NCBI GenBank assembly: GCA_005787575.1
Contig: SYAN01000063.1
Location: 1-55,053, forward strand
DNA: 55,053 nt
From: Actinomycetota bacterium
Lineage (GTDB): Bacteria; Actinomycetota; Actinomycetes; Nanopelagicales; Nanopelagicaceae
Direction: 5' to 3'
The position numbers and the translations under genes were made by a program. Below, piece by piece: positions 39,403-51,379 of the stretch. The notes below the pieces were generated by a model. It was not told the origin of the DNA. It saw only the letters and a list, made by a program, of their open reading frames with translations, and ran no database searches. Each line of letters begins with the position of its first letter. Positions within the stretch are counted from its first letter, which is position 1.

Positions 39403-40679
39403 ACGAGTTTCCGATGACAACGACCGAACTGATTGGCACAGATCCAGGCTGGCTGATCGCGGTCAAGGCGCTCTTGGTCTTTGCAATCTGCGTACTCCTC
39501 ACGCTCTTTTCGATCTGGGCAGAACGTCGAGTAGTCGCGCGGATGCAGATGAGGCTTGGGCCAAATCGCGTAGGCAAATTCGGCCTGCTGCAAAGCCTTG
39601 CCGATGGCGTGAAATTGGCCTTCAAAGAGGATTTGATCCCGAAAGCCGCTGACAAAATCGTCTTCGTCATCGCGCCACTCATCAGCGTTTCCGTCTGTTT
39701 TCTCGCTTTCGCAGTCATCCCGATGTCAGGGCCTGTGACGATGTTCGGTCGCCAGACTGCAATGCAGTTGACTGATTTTCCAGTAGCAGTCCTTTACATA
39801 CTCGCTGCGACATCGATTGGTGTCTACGGAATAGTCCTTGCCGGATGGTCATCAGGTTCCACTTATCCCCTGCTCGGTGGGCTTCGATCCAGTGCACAAG
39901 TGATCTCTTATGAAGTCGCTATGGGACTTTCTCTTGTTGCGGTCTTCATTTATTCGGGGTCGATGTCGACCTCTGAAATCGTCGCATCACAAGATCGGTT
40001 CTGGTACGCGGTGGTTCTCTTTCCTTCATTCATCATCTATGTAATCTCGATGGTCGGTGAGACCAATCGCGCGCCATTTGATCTCGCTGAGGCAGAAGGT
40101 GAGTTAGTGGGTGGATTTCACACCGAGTACTCATCGCTTAAATTCGCACTCTTCTTCTTGGCTGAATATGTAAACATCCTTGCAGTCTCTGCACTCGCCA
40201 CAACTCTCTTCCTTGGTGGATATCGTGCGCTTCCAGGACTCGGCTTTACGGAGAGTTGGCTCGGTGGTTGGTTCACGATGGTCTGGTTCTTCGCGAAAGT
40301 TCTTCTCTTCTTCTTCCTCTTCATCTGGCTACGAGGAACGCTTCCAAGGCTTCGATACGACCAGTTCATGAAGTTCGGCTGGAAGGTACTGATCCCAGCT
40401 TCAATCGCATGGATCATGATCGTTGCAACGCTTCGAGTCCTCTCAGCAGAAGGAGCGCCACAGATTGTTATCGGTGGCTTTACCGCCTCGATGGTTCTTC
40501 TAGTTCTTGCTGGTACCTCCATATACGAGCGTTCAAAGGTGCGCGCTGAAGCGAGGGCTCACGAAGTACCCGAAATGCCAGAGCCAACTTTTCCGCTTCC
40601 GGTGATGCCATCTGGGCGAACCAGCGCCGCTGGAATCTTGCCCACAAGAAGTATTGAAGGGGGCGACGGCGATGAGTAA
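39399..40679 (+). CDS. nuoH: NADH-quinone oxidoreductase subunit H
   Basis: [60 protein letters not shown]. Confidence 0.97.
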   Translation: MNEFPMTTTELIGTDPGWLIAVKALLVFAICVLLTLFSIWAERRVVARMQMRLGPNRVGKFGLLQSLADGVKLAFKEDLIPKAADKIVFVIAPLISVSVCFLAFAVIPMSGPVTMFGRQTAMQLTDFPVAVLYILAATSIGVYGIVLAGWSSGSTYPLLGGLRSSAQVISYEVAMGLSLVAVFIYSGSMSTSEIVASQDRFWYAVVLFPSFIIYVISMVGETNRAPFDLAEAEGELVGGFHTEYSSLKFALFFLAEYVNILAVSALATTLFLGGYRALPGLGFTESWLGGWFTMVWFFAKVLLFFFLFIWLRGTLPRLRYDQFMKFGWKVLIPASIAWIMIVATLRVLSAEGAPQIVIGGFTASMVLLVLAGTSIYERSKVRAEARAHEVPEMPEPTFPLPVMPSGRTSAAGILPTRSIEGGDGDE

Positions 40680-41331
40680 TGAGCTAGTTCCACATCAATC
40701 TGATGAGGTGGCGCCACTTCGAAAAGCAGAGAGTGAGGTAGCGCCAGTTACCGATAAGGGCGCTGCAAGCCTCTTCAATCAACTCAAAGGTTTCTGGGTC
40801 ACTTTCCGCACCATGTTCAAGAAGGTGAACACAGTCGAATACCCTGAAGTTAAGGAAGCAACTGCGCCACGTTTTCACGGCAGACATCAACTCAATCGCC
40901 ATCCTGACGGTCTCGAGAAGTGCATTGGCTGTGAGCTCTGTGCCTGGGCGTGCCCTGCTGATGCAATCTATGTCGAAGGTGAGAGCAATACCGAAGCGGC
41001 TCGTTATTCACCAGGAGAGCGATACGGCAAGGTCTATCAAATCAATTACCTTCGCTGCATCTTCTGTGGTCTTTGCATAGAAGCATGTCCGACTAGGGCA
41101 CTTACGATGACTAATGAGTATGAACTTGCAGATAACGATCGCGGGAAATTGATCTTTGAGAAAGATGATCTATTGGCGCCACTTCGTGCCGGAATGTTGC
41201 CTCCGCCTCACCCAATGTATCCCGATGCAGATCACCATACTTACTATCGAGGTGAGGTTCCTGGTGCGAGCCCACTCCAAGAAAATGTCGCAAAAAATGT
41301 CTCACGTAATATTTCGGAGAGTAATCAATGA
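40672..41331 (+). CDS. nuoI: NADH-quinone oxidoreductase subunit I
   Basis: [18 protein letters not shown] and [21 protein letters not shown] at 40672 overlaps nuoH stop. Confidence 0.95.
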   Translation: MSNELVPHQSDEVAPLRKAESEVAPVTDKGAASLFNQLKGFWVTFRTMFKKVNTVEYPEVKEATAPRFHGRHQLNRHPDGLEKCIGCELCAWACPADAIYVEGESNTEAARYSPGERYGKVYQINYLRCIFCGLCIEACPTRALTMTNEYELADNDRGKLIFEKDDLLAPLRAGMLPPPHPMYPDADHHTYYRGEVPGASPLQENVAKNVSRNISESNQ

Positions 41332-42137
41332 ATCAACTGGCCTTTGAGGTAGGACAGACTGCGACTCCGGAAGCAGTTCAGTTCTACATACTGGCTCCGA
41401 TTGCTGTTCTCGCAGCACTCGGCATTTTGGTGGTAAAGAAGGCCGTCCATGCTGCGCTTTTGATGGCGTGGATCATGATCACACTCGCGATCTTCTACAT
41501 CGCAAATGGCGCGGCATTCCTTGGCGTGGTTCAGGTAGTGGTCTACACCGGCGCGGTGATGATGCTCTTCCTCTTCATTCTGATGCTGGTAGGCGTTGAT
41601 TCCTCGGACTCCCTGAAAGAAAATCTCAAAGGAGTAAGGCCGATTGCAATCACCGCATCGGTCGGTATTGCGCTACTTCTAGTCTCCCTAATCTCTCGGG
41701 CATCACTCGGCCGTGAGGCTGTTGGTATCGAAGTGATGAATAGCTTCGGAAATGTCGAAGGAATAGCAAGCCTGCTCTTCACCAAATATGTCTGGGCCTT
41801 TGAGTTCATCTCTGCGCTCTTGATCACTGCGGCAGTTGGGGCGATGGTTCTTGCCCATTCGCAAAAGAGCGCTGATGCGCAGAAGTCCCAGCGAGTGAAA
41901 TCTGTTGCGCGATTCCGCGGTGAATCACTCGGCACTGCTGCCGGTCTACCTGGATCTGGAGTATTCGCAAGACATAACGCCGTCGACGTCCCAGCACTCT
42001 TGCCAGATGGAACACCTTCTGAGCTCTCAGTTTCAAAGACCTTGAAAGCTCGCGGAGATGTGATTGATGGCGGTAAGTACGCACTTGATCAACTCCCCAA
42101 GGCCAATGAGGCCGATAAGGATTTCGAGGGCCGGTAA
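41328..42137 (+). CDS. nuoJ: NADH-quinone oxidoreductase subunit J
   Basis: [24 protein letters not shown]. Confidence 0.94.
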   Translation: MNQLAFEVGQTATPEAVQFYILAPIAVLAALGILVVKKAVHAALLMAWIMITLAIFYIANGAAFLGVVQVVVYTGAVMMLFLFILMLVGVDSSDSLKENLKGVRPIAITASVGIALLLVSLISRASLGREAVGIEVMNSFGNVEGIASLLFTKYVWAFEFISALLITAAVGAMVLAHSQKSADAQKSQRVKSVARFRGESLGTAAGLPGSGVFARHNAVDVPALLPDGTPSELSVSKTLKARGDVIDGGKYALDQLPKANEADKDFEGR

Positions 42138-42437
42138 ATGGATATCTCCTACTACCTCTACCTCTCGGCGATTCTCTTCACGATTGGTGCTGTCGGCGTC
42201 GTAATCCGACGCAACGCAATTGTCATGTTCATGTGTATTGAGTTGATGCTCAATGCAGCAAACCTTGCCTTCGTTACCTTTGCTCGAATAAATGGCAATC
42301 TTGAAGGCCAGATGGTTGCCTTCTTTACGATGGTGGTGGCTGCCTGTGAAGTTGTGGTTGGTCTTGCGATCATCGTGATGATCTATCGGTCCCGTCGCTC
42401 TGCATCTGTCGATGATGCAAGTTTGTTGAGGCGATAG
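42138..42437 (+). CDS. nuoK: NADH-quinone oxidoreductase subunit K
   Basis: [34 protein letters not shown]...[13 protein letters not shown]. Confidence 0.96.
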   Translation: MDISYYLYLSAILFTIGAVGVVIRRNAIVMFMCIELMLNAANLAFVTFARINGNLEGQMVAFFTMVVAACEVVVGLAIIVMIYRSRRSASVDDASLLRR

Positions 42438-42440
42438 GCG

Positions 42441-44345
42441 ATGGAGTCCACGATGACTTTGACGAGTAACACCCTGGTCTATTTTGTTGCGCTACCTCTT
42501 CTTAGTGCAGCGCTCCTTCTCCTTCTCGGAAGGAAGGCGGATCGTTGGGGCCACGTGCTTGCGACGACAGTTGCTGGGGCGACCTTCGTCTTTGGTCTCA
42601 TCGAGCTCGTTGCGATGATGGGAAGAGATGAGTATTCGAGGGCAATCCATCAGAAAGTCTTCACTTGGATCTCGGTAGGTTCCTTCCAAGTCGATGCAGC
42701 GCTTCTCTTGGACCAACTCTCTATCTGCTTTGTCCTGCTCATCACCGGTGTCGGAACCCTGATACATATCTATTCGATTGCCTATATGGCAGAAGATCCC
42801 GATCGCCGTCGCTTCTTTGCCTACCTCAATCTTTTCATTGCGGCGATGCTCCTTTTAGTTCTCGGGGATTCCTTCCTCAATCTCTATGTTGGATGGGAGG
42901 GTGTTGGACTCGCGTCTTACCTGCTGATTGGATTCTGGAATAAGAAGGCTGAGTATGCGACTGCGGCTAAGAAGGCTTTTGTAGCTAACCGCGTTGGTGA
43001 CCTCGGATTGTCGATTGCCATCATGATCGCTTTTGCTGTCTTTGGCACCGTCACCTTCAAAGGAATAGAAGCGCAGGCCGAGTCAGCCTCCCAGGCTGCG
43101 ATGGTCGCGATTGGATTGATGCTTTTGCTTGCAGCGGCAGGTAAATCTGCGCAATTTCCATTGCAGTCTTGGCTTGGTGATGCAATGGCAGGCCCGACCC
43201 CGGTGTCGGCGCTAATCCATGCTGCGACGATGGTGACCGCAGGTGTCTACCTCATAGTCCGCTCGAACTTCATCTTTGATAATGCTCCGACAGCGCAGTT
43301 TGTCGTTGTACTGGTTGGCGCTATCACTCTGCTCTTTGGTGCCATCATCGGTATGGCGAAAGATGACATCAAGAAAGCGCTTGCTGCATCGACGATGTCA
43401 CAGATCGGCTACATGGTCCTTGCTGCTGGCCTTGGACCTATTGGCTATGCATTTGCGATCATGCATCTTCTCACTCACGGATTCTTCAAAGCAGGAATGT
43501 TCCTCGGTGCAGGTTCTGTCATGCATGGCATGAATGACGAAGTGAATATGCGTCGGTATGGCGGGCTCGCACGTTACATGCCAATCACAACAGTGACATT
43601 TGGCCTTGGCTACCTTGCGATAATCGGAGTACCACCGTTTGCTGGCTTCTACTCGAAAGACAAGATCATCGAAGCAGCCTTCAATCTTGGTGGGAGCAAA
43701 GGAATCATCTTCGGTTCGATCACACTCCTTGGTGCAGTAATCACTGCCTTCTATATGACTCGAGTCTTCATGATGACATTCCTCGGCAAGAAGCGGTGGA
43801 GTGAAGGCGTGCATCCTCATGAATCGCCATTTCTGATGTGGGCCCCGATGGTCCTTCTCGCAGTCGGTTCGGTTGCGTCAGGATTCCTGCTCTATAGCGG
43901 AAAACGGCTTGAATATTGGCTAAAACCGGTTGTAGATAAGCATGGACATAGCCACGAGGAATTCCTCTCGCACAGCACGGTCACAACCCTTGCTCTATCA
44001 GCAGTCGCTATTGGCGTGGCGATTGCGATTGTGAAGTATCGGGGTGAGGTACCAAGTTCTGCACCAGAGAAAGTTTCGTTCTTGACCAAGGCGGCGCGAC
44101 GAGATCTTTTGCAGGATGATTTCAACGAAGCAGTATTGATGCGTCCAGGTCAGGGACTGACCAAGGCACTGGTCGCCACCGATGAGAAGGTCATTGATGG
44201 TGCGGTTCGAGTTGTTGCTGGAGCTGCTCTCGGTAGTGCGCGTGGACTTCGGTCGATCCAGAGTGGGTACGTTAGAAATTATGCGCTCTTGATTCTTGTA
44301 GGTGTGGCGGTACTGATTGCGGCGATCTGGGTGATCACAGCATGA
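42441..44345 (+). CDS. nuoL: NADH-quinone oxidoreductase subunit L
   Basis: [61 protein letters not shown]. Confidence 0.97.
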   Translation: MESTMTLTSNTLVYFVALPLLSAALLLLLGRKADRWGHVLATTVAGATFVFGLIELVAMMGRDEYSRAIHQKVFTWISVGSFQVDAALLLDQLSICFVLLITGVGTLIHIYSIAYMAEDPDRRRFFAYLNLFIAAMLLLVLGDSFLNLYVGWEGVGLASYLLIGFWNKKAEYATAAKKAFVANRVGDLGLSIAIMIAFAVFGTVTFKGIEAQAESASQAAMVAIGLMLLLAAAGKSAQFPLQSWLGDAMAGPTPVSALIHAATMVTAGVYLIVRSNFIFDNAPTAQFVVVLVGAITLLFGAIIGMAKDDIKKALAASTMSQIGYMVLAAGLGPIGYAFAIMHLLTHGFFKAGMFLGAGSVMHGMNDEVNMRRYGGLARYMPITTVTFGLGYLAIIGVPPFAGFYSKDKIIEAAFNLGGSKGIIFGSITLLGAVITAFYMTRVFMMTFLGKKRWSEGVHPHESPFLMWAPMVLLAVGSVASGFLLYSGKRLEYWLKPVVDKHGHSHEEFLSHSTVTTLALSAVAIGVAIAIVKYRGEVPSSAPEKVSFLTKAARRDLLQDDFNEAVLMRPGQGLTKALVATDEKVIDGAVRVVAGAALGSARGLRSIQSGYVRNYALLILVGVAVLIAAIWVITA

Positions 44346-45856
44346 GTGCGCTAACCGTCCTCGGGATTCTTCCGCTTCTCGGCGCTCTAGTTGTTGCAAC
44401 TCTTGGAAAGAGTGATGCTAAGAGAGCAAAGTTAGTAGCGCTCCTTGCTTCAACTATCACTGCCCTCTACGCGATCTTTGTAGCAGTTGGTTTTGAGGTT
44501 GATCGGCCCGGCTTCCAATTCGTGGAGAGCCGAGACTGGATCCCAGCTTTCGGCATTACCTACGGAGTTGGTGTCGATGGGCTTTCACTTGTGCTGATTC
44601 TTCTCGCCGTCATCTTGGTTCCTATTGTTATCTTGGCAGGTTGGGATGAGGCAGAGAGTGGAAGATGGAGCGCAAAGACCTTTTACATTCTCATTCTCAT
44701 ACTCGAGACGATGATGATCGGAGTCTTTGCAGCGACCGATCTCTTCCTCTTCTATGTCTTCTTCGAAGCGATGCTAGTCCCGGTCTACTTCCTCATCGGT
44801 GGTTATGGCTCAGGTGAGCGAATCCAGGCGGCGGTCAAGTTCTTGCTCTATAGCCTCTTTGGCGGACTTCTCATGCTCGCATCTCTGATCGGCCTCTATG
44901 TGATGGCCAATGATCAGATAGGAAAGACCTTCGATATAACAGCGCTCTCACGGCTTGAGATGAGTTCAACGACTGAACATCTTCTCTTCCTTGGCTTCTT
45001 CATCGCATTTGCTATCAAGGCTCCGCTCTGGCCAGTTCACACCTGGTTGCCCGATGCCGCGAAGTCAGCGACTCCTGGGACCTCAGTCCTTCTTCTAGGT
45101 GTCCTGGACAAGGTAGGCACTTTCGGAATGATTCGTTACTGCATCGAACTCTTTCCAAATGCCTCTAAGACTTTCACGCCTCTGATTGTCACACTTGCTG
45201 TCATCTCGATTATCTACGGCGCATTCCTTGCCATCGGTCAGAAGGAAATCAAGCGACTGATTGCATTCACTTCCATCTCTCACTTTGGATTTATCGTGAT
45301 GGGAATCTTTGCTATGACCACGCAAGGTCATTCAGGATCGGCCCTGTACATGGTCAATCACGGTTTCTCGACTGCGGCCTTGTTCCTTGTAGCAGGATGG
45401 ATGATCAAGCGCCGAGGATCTTCACTCATTGCAGATTTTGGCGGATTACAACGTGTTACCCCAGTTCTGGCTTGGAGCTTCTTCATCGCAGGGCTTTCTG
45501 GGCTTGCGCTACCTGGTCTCTCTAGTTTTGTCAGTGAGATTCTGGTCTTGGTGGGTACTTACACCCGTTATCCAGTAGCCGCGGTGATTGGTGGATTCGG
45601 AATCATCCTTGCTGCGCTTTATATTCTGATTCCAGTACAGCGAACCCTTCATGGTCCGACGACTCCAGGCAATGAGAACCTCAGTGATCTCAATCTTCGA
45701 GAGAAAATTGCAATCGCTCCGGTTATCGCGCTGATCGTCCTTCTCGGCTTCTACCCGAAGCCGGCACTTGATCTCATTAATCCTGTCGCAGAGACCACCA
45801 TCGCCAAAGCTGGATTCACAGATCCAGCGCCAACTGTTGGGAGTGAGCGCCGATGA
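44342..45856 (+). CDS. nuoM: NADH-quinone oxidoreductase subunit M
   Basis: [83 protein letters not shown]. Confidence 0.97.
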   Translation: MSALTVLGILPLLGALVVATLGKSDAKRAKLVALLASTITALYAIFVAVGFEVDRPGFQFVESRDWIPAFGITYGVGVDGLSLVLILLAVILVPIVILAGWDEAESGRWSAKTFYILILILETMMIGVFAATDLFLFYVFFEAMLVPVYFLIGGYGSGERIQAAVKFLLYSLFGGLLMLASLIGLYVMANDQIGKTFDITALSRLEMSSTTEHLLFLGFFIAFAIKAPLWPVHTWLPDAAKSATPGTSVLLLGVLDKVGTFGMIRYCIELFPNASKTFTPLIVTLAVISIIYGAFLAIGQKEIKRLIAFTSISHFGFIVMGIFAMTTQGHSGSALYMVNHGFSTAALFLVAGWMIKRRGSSLIADFGGLQRVTPVLAWSFFIAGLSGLALPGLSSFVSEILVLVGTYTRYPVAAVIGGFGIILAALYILIPVQRTLHGPTTPGNENLSDLNLREKIAIAPVIALIVLLGFYPKPALDLINPVAETTIAKAGFTDPAPTVGSERR

Positions 45857-47373
45857 CCGTCTTCAACACTCCATCTCTTCAATACGGCGCACTCTTGCCG
45901 ATCCTTACCGTCTTTATCGGAGCGGTGATCGGAGTGCTAGTTGAGACATTTGTGAAGCCTACGATGCGTCGATTTGTTCACTCACTCCTCACTCCTGCGG
46001 TCTTGCTCGTTGCACTCTTCCAGGTGATTGCCAATCGAGAGACTGTCACTACGACGGCCGCTATTGGCTCTGTCGTCATTGATGGTCCCGTCATCATCGC
46101 TCAAGGAATCCTTCTACTCCTCTCACTCCTTGCACTTCTTTTTGTCTTGGATGTCGACTCCTTTGCCCCAGAGGCTTCAGCCTTGCCAGGATCAGAGGAA
46201 GAGAAGCGAGCCATTGCCTCCGGTAAGCAGCAAACTGAGATCTTCCCGCTCATGCTCTTCTCGATTTCAGGGATGATGCTCTTTCCGGCAGCGAGTGATC
46301 TGATCACGCTCTTTGTCGCTCTCGAGGTTCTCTCGCTTCCGCTCTATCTCATGGCGGGCCTCTCTCGTCGGAGAAGACTCTTCTCACAAGAGTCCGCCCT
46401 CAAGTACTTCCTACTAGGCGCATACTCCTCTGCCTTCTTTATCTTCGGCGCAGCATTCCTCTATGGATATGCCGGAGCAATCACTTTTCCCGAAATACGA
46501 AATGCTGTAATCGAATCTGCCGGCAACGATGTGATTCTCTTGATTGGAATCGTTTTCGTCTCAGTAGGCTTGCTCTTCAAAGTTGGCGCAGTCCCATTCC
46601 ATGCATGGACACCTGACGTCTATCAAGGCGCCCCAACTCCAATTACGGGATTCATGGCTGCAGCAACGAAGGTGGCAGCATTCCTAGCAACCCTTCGAAT
46701 CTTCTATACCGTCGTCGACGGTGCGCTCTGGCAATGGCAACCAATGTTGAGCGCAGTCGCGATCATCACCATGGCTTTCGGATCGATTGTTGCGATTGCT
46801 CAGCGAGATGTGAAGCGGATGCTTGCCTATTCTTCAATTGCTCACGCCGGCTTTCTCTTGGCCGGAGTCGTTGCATTCAACAAAGAGGGCCTTGAGAGCT
46901 CGCTCTTTTATCTTTTTGCTTATGGCGTCGCGACGCTTGGTGCATTCGGGATAGTCACGTTGATTCGTGATGGACAGGGTGAAGTGACCGACTTGAATCG
47001 TTGGGCAGGACTTGGCAAGAAGTCCCCCGCCATGGCATCGCTTTTTGCCTTGTTTTTGCTGGCTTTTGCAGGTATTCCGCTTACCTCGGGCTTCATCGGA
47101 AAGTTCTCTATCTTTAGCGCTGCCTATCAAGGCGGGCTGCAATCTCTGGTAATCGTTGGTGTGCTTTCGAGTGCAGTCGCTGCCTTCTTCTATATTCGAG
47201 TGATTGTCTTGATGTTCTTTACCGATGCCAGTGACCCCAGTGTGAGTGTGACCTTGCCTACACGAAGGTCACTAATTGGCGTCTGGAGCGCTGCGATTGT
47301 GACTGTTGCGTTAGGAGTACTCCCAACTTCAACTCTTCGTTTCATCACTGACCTCGCTATCTTTGCCCGGTGA
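45853..47373 (+). CDS. nuoN: NADH-quinone oxidoreductase subunit N
   Basis: LFVALEVLSLPLYLMAGLSRR...ALKYFLLGAYSSAFFIFGAAFLYG; FKVGAVPFHAWTPDVYQGAPTPITGFMAAATKVAAF. Confidence 0.97.
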   Translation: MTVFNTPSLQYGALLPILTVFIGAVIGVLVETFVKPTMRRFVHSLLTPAVLLVALFQVIANRETVTTTAAIGSVVIDGPVIIAQGILLLLSLLALLFVLDVDSFAPEASALPGSEEEKRAIASGKQQTEIFPLMLFSISGMMLFPAASDLITLFVALEVLSLPLYLMAGLSRRRRLFSQESALKYFLLGAYSSAFFIFGAAFLYGYAGAITFPEIRNAVIESAGNDVILLIGIVFVSVGLLFKVGAVPFHAWTPDVYQGAPTPITGFMAAATKVAAFLATLRIFYTVVDGALWQWQPMLSAVAIITMAFGSIVAIAQRDVKRMLAYSSIAHAGFLLAGVVAFNKEGLESSLFYLFAYGVATLGAFGIVTLIRDGQGEVTDLNRWAGLGKKSPAMASLFALFLLAFAGIPLTSGFIGKFSIFSAAYQGGLQSLVIVGVLSSAVAAFFYIRVIVLMFFTDASDPSVSVTLPTRRSLIGVWSAAIVTVALGVLPTSTLRFITDLAIFAR

Positions 47374-48365
47374 CCGCCCCCCAACTAGCGATTCCCGGAA
47401 TCGAGCCGCTCCTTGCTGCAGACCTCACTCAAGGTCTTGCGAAGGTAGAGGAACTTCTTGAGAGTCACATCCAAGGCGACTATCCATTAGTTGAAGAGAC
47501 CTCGCGCCATCTCGTCCTCGCTGGTGGCAAACGACTTCGCCCACTTCTAGTTCTGCTGACATCGCACTTGGGGCCTGAACGTGGGATGGATATCTACAAA
47601 GCGGCGGTTGCCTGCGAACTAACCCATCTTGGGACGCTCTACCACGATGATGTCATGGATGAAGCGGCCCTTCGAAGAGGAGTATCTAGCGCTAATTATC
47701 GATGGGGTAATGCGGTCGCAATCCTCACCGGTGATTACCTTTTCGCAAAGACCTCAGCGCTCCTGGCTGAGGTAGGGCCCGAGGCTGTCTTACTTCAGGC
47801 ACTGACCTTTGAACGCCTTGTGATTGGACAGATCCAAGAGACTCAAGGACCTGCAACGGGTGAAGACGCGATGGAGCATTACATGAAGGTAGTCGCAAAT
47901 AAGACTGCTTCACTTATCTCAACCTCTGCCAGGTTCGGTGCAATGCTCTCTGGTGCAGATCCTCGGATCACTGAAACGATGACTGAGTTTGGAGAGGTGA
48001 TCGGAATCGCCTTCCAACTGGCTGACGACATCATCGATATCGCTAGCGAAAGTAGAGAGTCAGGGAAGGTTCCAGGCACTGATCTGAAAGAGGGCATTCC
48101 AACCCTTGTGACTCTCTTAGTTCAACAATCAACTGACCAGGCAGATGCTGACCTCAAAGAGATACTGCGCTCACCGATCCAAGATGATGAAGTTCTAGCG
48201 GATGTCTTAGCTCGACTTCGAGGACATGATGCTTTGCTGCAGGCAAAGGCAAGGCTTATGGCGATTGCAAATCGTTCTGAGCGGCTACTCGAAGACCTTC
48301 CAGATTCCCCTGTAAAACAAGCCTTATTCGGGCTAATTGGGGCGATTGTCAACCGAACGGCTTGA
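47370..48365 (+). CDS. trans-isoprenyl (polyprenyl) diphosphate synthase
   Basis: LVLAGGKRLRPLLVLL; THLGTLYHDDVMDEAALRRG (first DDxxD region); FQLADDIIDI (second DDxxD-like); GTGA overlap with nuoN. Confidence 0.94.
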   Translation: MTAPQLAIPGIEPLLAADLTQGLAKVEELLESHIQGDYPLVEETSRHLVLAGGKRLRPLLVLLTSHLGPERGMDIYKAAVACELTHLGTLYHDDVMDEAALRRGVSSANYRWGNAVAILTGDYLFAKTSALLAEVGPEAVLLQALTFERLVIGQIQETQGPATGEDAMEHYMKVVANKTASLISTSARFGAMLSGADPRITETMTEFGEVIGIAFQLADDIIDIASESRESGKVPGTDLKEGIPTLVTLLVQQSTDQADADLKEILRSPIQDDEVLADVLARLRGHDALLQAKARLMAIANRSERLLEDLPDSPVKQALFGLIGAIVNRTA

Positions 48366-49244
48366 TCTAACGAGGTCGCGTCCAAGAATTATTAGCGCGA
48401 TCCAGATGAAAACGAATCCGATTAGCTTTATTTGGTTCATATCCTCATGGTTGACACCCACTCCAATGAAGAACATGATTGTTGGTGTCATATATTGAAG
48501 CAAGCCAACAGTGACAAGCGGTAGTCGATTGGTGGCACCATTGAAGAATAGAAGCGGTGTTACTGTCGCTAGGCCAGTGGTCAGTAGTAGTAATGAGATT
48601 CCCCAAGACTTACCGAAAGAAGCGCTACCTTCAATTTCCAGGAAGATGAGATAACCGGCGCTGGGAAAGAGTGCAACAAAGGTCTCGACCGATAGCGAAT
48701 CCAGAGCGCCTAGTTTGAGTCGCTTCTTTATCAAGCTGTAGCTACCCCAGGTCGATGCCAGGACCAGTGCAATCCATGGAAGTGCGCCATAACCGATAGT
48801 TAGGATTATGACTCCGCCTCCTGCGATGAGGAGGGCTATGCGCTGTGCAGTGCGAATCTGCTCTTTAAGGATGAAGAGACCAAAAGAAGCGGTCACTAGT
48901 GGTGTGATGTAGTAACCAAGCGCCGATTCGACCACCCGATCGGCATTGACCGCCCAGATGAAGGTGCCCCAGTTGATTGTGAGTAAGAGTGAGGCGAAGG
49001 CGAGGATTCGGAAGGTCTTCAACTCTCGAATCAGCCCCCAAAAAACCTTGATTTTGCTGGCAAATTTGAGAAAAAGAAGACAGACCAGAAGTGACCAGAT
49101 GCCTCTGTGGACCAAGATCTCGGCGGGGGAGACTGAGCCCAACCACTTCCAATAGAAAGGAAGTAAGCCCCAAAGCGAGTAAGCAGAGACGCCGTAGAAG
49201 ATGCCGGTGCGGTAGGAAGAACGGTCCTTATTCAATCCATTCAC
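48333..49244 (-). CDS. rarD: RarD/EamA-family permease
   Basis: GIFYGVSAYSLWGLLPFYWKWLGSVSPAEILVHRGIWSLLVCLLFL. Confidence 0.9.
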   Translation of the reverse strand: MNGLNKDRSSYRTGIFYGVSAYSLWGLLPFYWKWLGSVSPAEILVHRGIWSLLVCLLFLKFASKIKVFWGLIRELKTFRILAFASLLLTINWGTFIWAVNADRVVESALGYYITPLVTASFGLFILKEQIRTAQRIALLIAGGGVIILTIGYGALPWIALVLASTWGSYSLIKKRLKLGALDSLSVETFVALFPSAGYLIFLEIEGSASFGKSWGISLLLLTTGLATVTPLLFFNGATNRLPLVTVGLLQYMTPTIMFFIGVGVNHEDMNQIKLIGFVFIWIALIILGRDLVRSSRSVDNRPN

Positions 49245-49247
49245 CGA

Positions 49248-49736
49248 TTAACGGTAATTCGTGAACTGGATGGCGAAATCTAGATTTGCACCTTTGATGA
49301 GGGCTATTGCATCTTGAAGATCATCTTTACTCTTGCTGGAAACCCGTAGTTCATCGCCCTGAATCTGCGCTTTGATGCTCTTTGGCCCAGAGTCCTTAAG
49401 CAGTTTAGTTACCTTCTTCGCGTTCTCTTGTGAGATACCTTCCTTTGTCACAATCACAATCTTATGTTCCTTGCCACTGAGCTCTGGTTCACCTGCCTCA
49501 ATCGACTTCAAAGAGACGCTTCGTTTGACTAGTTTCTCTTTGAAAACCTCTAAGGCGGCCTTTGCACGCTCTTCAGTCTCGGAAGTGATCGTTATTTTCT
49601 CACCACTCTTAGCGATATTGGTTCCAGTGTTCTTGAAATCGAAGCGAGTCTCGAGTTCTCGAGAGCATTGATTTATTGCATTATCTAACTCTGCTTGATT
49701 GATTTTGGATACAACATCGAAACTTGAATCAGCCAT
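49248..49736 (-). CDS. YajQ family nucleotide-binding protein
   Basis: [70 protein letters not shown]. Confidence 0.95.
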   Translation of the reverse strand: MADSSFDVVSKINQAELDNAINQCSRELETRFDFKNTGTNIAKSGEKITITSETEERAKAALEVFKEKLVKRSVSLKSIEAGEPELSGKEHKIVIVTKEGISQENAKKVTKLLKDSGPKSIKAQIQGDELRVSSKSKDDLQDAIALIKGANLDFAIQFTNYR

Positions 49737-49834
49737 TTTGCCCCTCGGAGGTAAGGCCAAATACTAGCCGTTGGAAGAAGAGGTTCAAAACGAAAGACGA
49801 GCCAGATTTCTTTACAAGACTGATTTCCTTTAAA

Positions 49835-51379
49835 TTATTGCTTAGGTATCACCGTATAGCTGTGTGCAAGTTGAAGATTCTTGCGACCGGAATCCTCCTT
49901 GCGTGCAGCCAGGAAATATTCAACTTTTGCCTCTGATGGAGAGACGCTGACACGAATATGTCCCGAGTTCGGCGCCTTCACTCCACTCTTGTATGCACTC
50001 TCATTGAACATACTAAATGTGTCATCAGCTGGATTTGGTAGAGCCTGGTAAATCAACCCATCGCGTTCCTGAGTTACGAAGATATGGTCATGTCCTTGAA
50101 AGAAGATGGATACTTTGTTTTTCACCATCAGGTCATGAATGGGTAGATCCCAGTTGGGTCGTTGTTCTTTGAAAGTTGTGCTGCCTTTTGGATCTTTTCC
50201 GCCCCACTCGTAATTTTCTGAGATTTCTATGGCGCCGCGCCCGGTACCCATCACGTGGTGCGCGAATACGAACTTGAAGGTAGCCGTGCTCTTTTCGAGG
50301 GTTTCTTTGAGCCAGAAATACTGCTCATCACCGATGCCAATTTCCCACTGATTGGAGGTTTTTCCTGCACCCGAGCTACCGGATCCCGCCGTGCCAGAAT
50401 TCTGATTCTTCTTCTGCCCTTTTGCCCCAGCTGTTGCAGTAGATGACTCTGACGTGCTGTCACCAGAGGTATCACCCGCGACGTTATCCACGGGTTTCTT
50501 CGAATGCCAATAAGGATCTAGCACTACGAAAAGTGCATTTCCCCACTCCCACGCATAGTAATCGCGAAGAAGTCCTACTCCATCAATTTGAACTTTGTCT
50601 CCGGTATAAAAACCATCTGGTGCGGGAAGTGGGAAGTATTTGACTCGAGCGCTACCGGCAAGGACTGCTGGATTAGTGAGGGTGCCATCGAGTAAGTAGG
50701 CGGCTGCTTGTTCGTGATTGCCATTGACAAGAAAGAGAGGAACTGAACCTCCGATGGCTTCAAGCCATTGACGATGAGTCAGATAAACCTTTTCCACATT
50801 CGCTTTGTTAGCCTGACCTTTTGAAATCAAAGGATCAATACTGAAGTCATCACCCATCATTATGTGAAAGTCCGGTAGTTGACTCAAGATATTTGCAAGG
50901 GCAACCTTATAAAGGGCCTCATTGAACATCTTTCCTTTGCGTTCTGGGTGGGTATCACCGTGTGCAGTAAAGACGAAGGGAGTTCCAGGGTTGCGCTGTG
51001 TGACGAATGAACTCTGCTTTCCTCTGACTATAGATTTTGATCCACTGTCGGTGAAGCTGACTCGATAGTAGATCTTTGAATTCGCCCGAAGTTTCGTCAG
51101 ATCAAAAATCGCTGGAGTTCCAGGTTCAATCTCTTGTACCGGACTCTTTGCCGAGTACTTAGTTTTACTTGTGCCATATTCAATGAATGCATTGATCTTC
51201 TTTGTGCTCATCACACTTACGGCAATTGAAGTATCAGTGGGTCGCCCGAGCAGGACTTTTACCTCAGTGGCGGATGCGGCAAAGACTTTGCCCACCGGCG
51301 ACATCAACGCGGATGCCACTACTGCCCACCTGAGTAGTTCTCGACGGTTGATTTCGTGTTGACTGAGTGTGGTTTTCAT
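49835..51379 (-). CDS. Tat-type metallophosphoesterase with N-terminal Fn3/purple-acid-phosphatase-like domain
   Basis: Start ATG 51379 (MKTTLSQHEINRRELLRWAVVASALMSPVGKVFA); AHGDTH, MGDDFS, NGNHEQ, AHHVMG, GHDH metal-ligand motifs. Confidence 0.88.
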   Translation of the reverse strand: MKTTLSQHEINRRELLRWAVVASALMSPVGKVFAASATEVKVLLGRPTDTSIAVSVMSTKKINAFIEYGTSKTKYSAKSPVQEIEPGTPAIFDLTKLRANSKIYYRVSFTDSGSKSIVRGKQSSFVTQRNPGTPFVFTAHGDTHPERKGKMFNEALYKVALANILSQLPDFHIMMGDDFSIDPLISKGQANKANVEKVYLTHRQWLEAIGGSVPLFLVNGNHEQAAAYLLDGTLTNPAVLAGSARVKYFPLPAPDGFYTGDKVQIDGVGLLRDYYAWEWGNALFVVLDPYWHSKKPVDNVAGDTSGDSTSESSTATAGAKGQKKNQNSGTAGSGSSGAGKTSNQWEIGIGDEQYFWLKETLEKSTATFKFVFAHHVMGTGRGAIEISENYEWGGKDPKGSTTFKEQRPNWDLPIHDLMVKNKVSIFFQGHDHIFVTQERDGLIYQALPNPADDTFSMFNESAYKSGVKAPNSGHIRVSVSPSEAKVEYFLAARKEDSGRKNLQLAHSYTVIPKQ

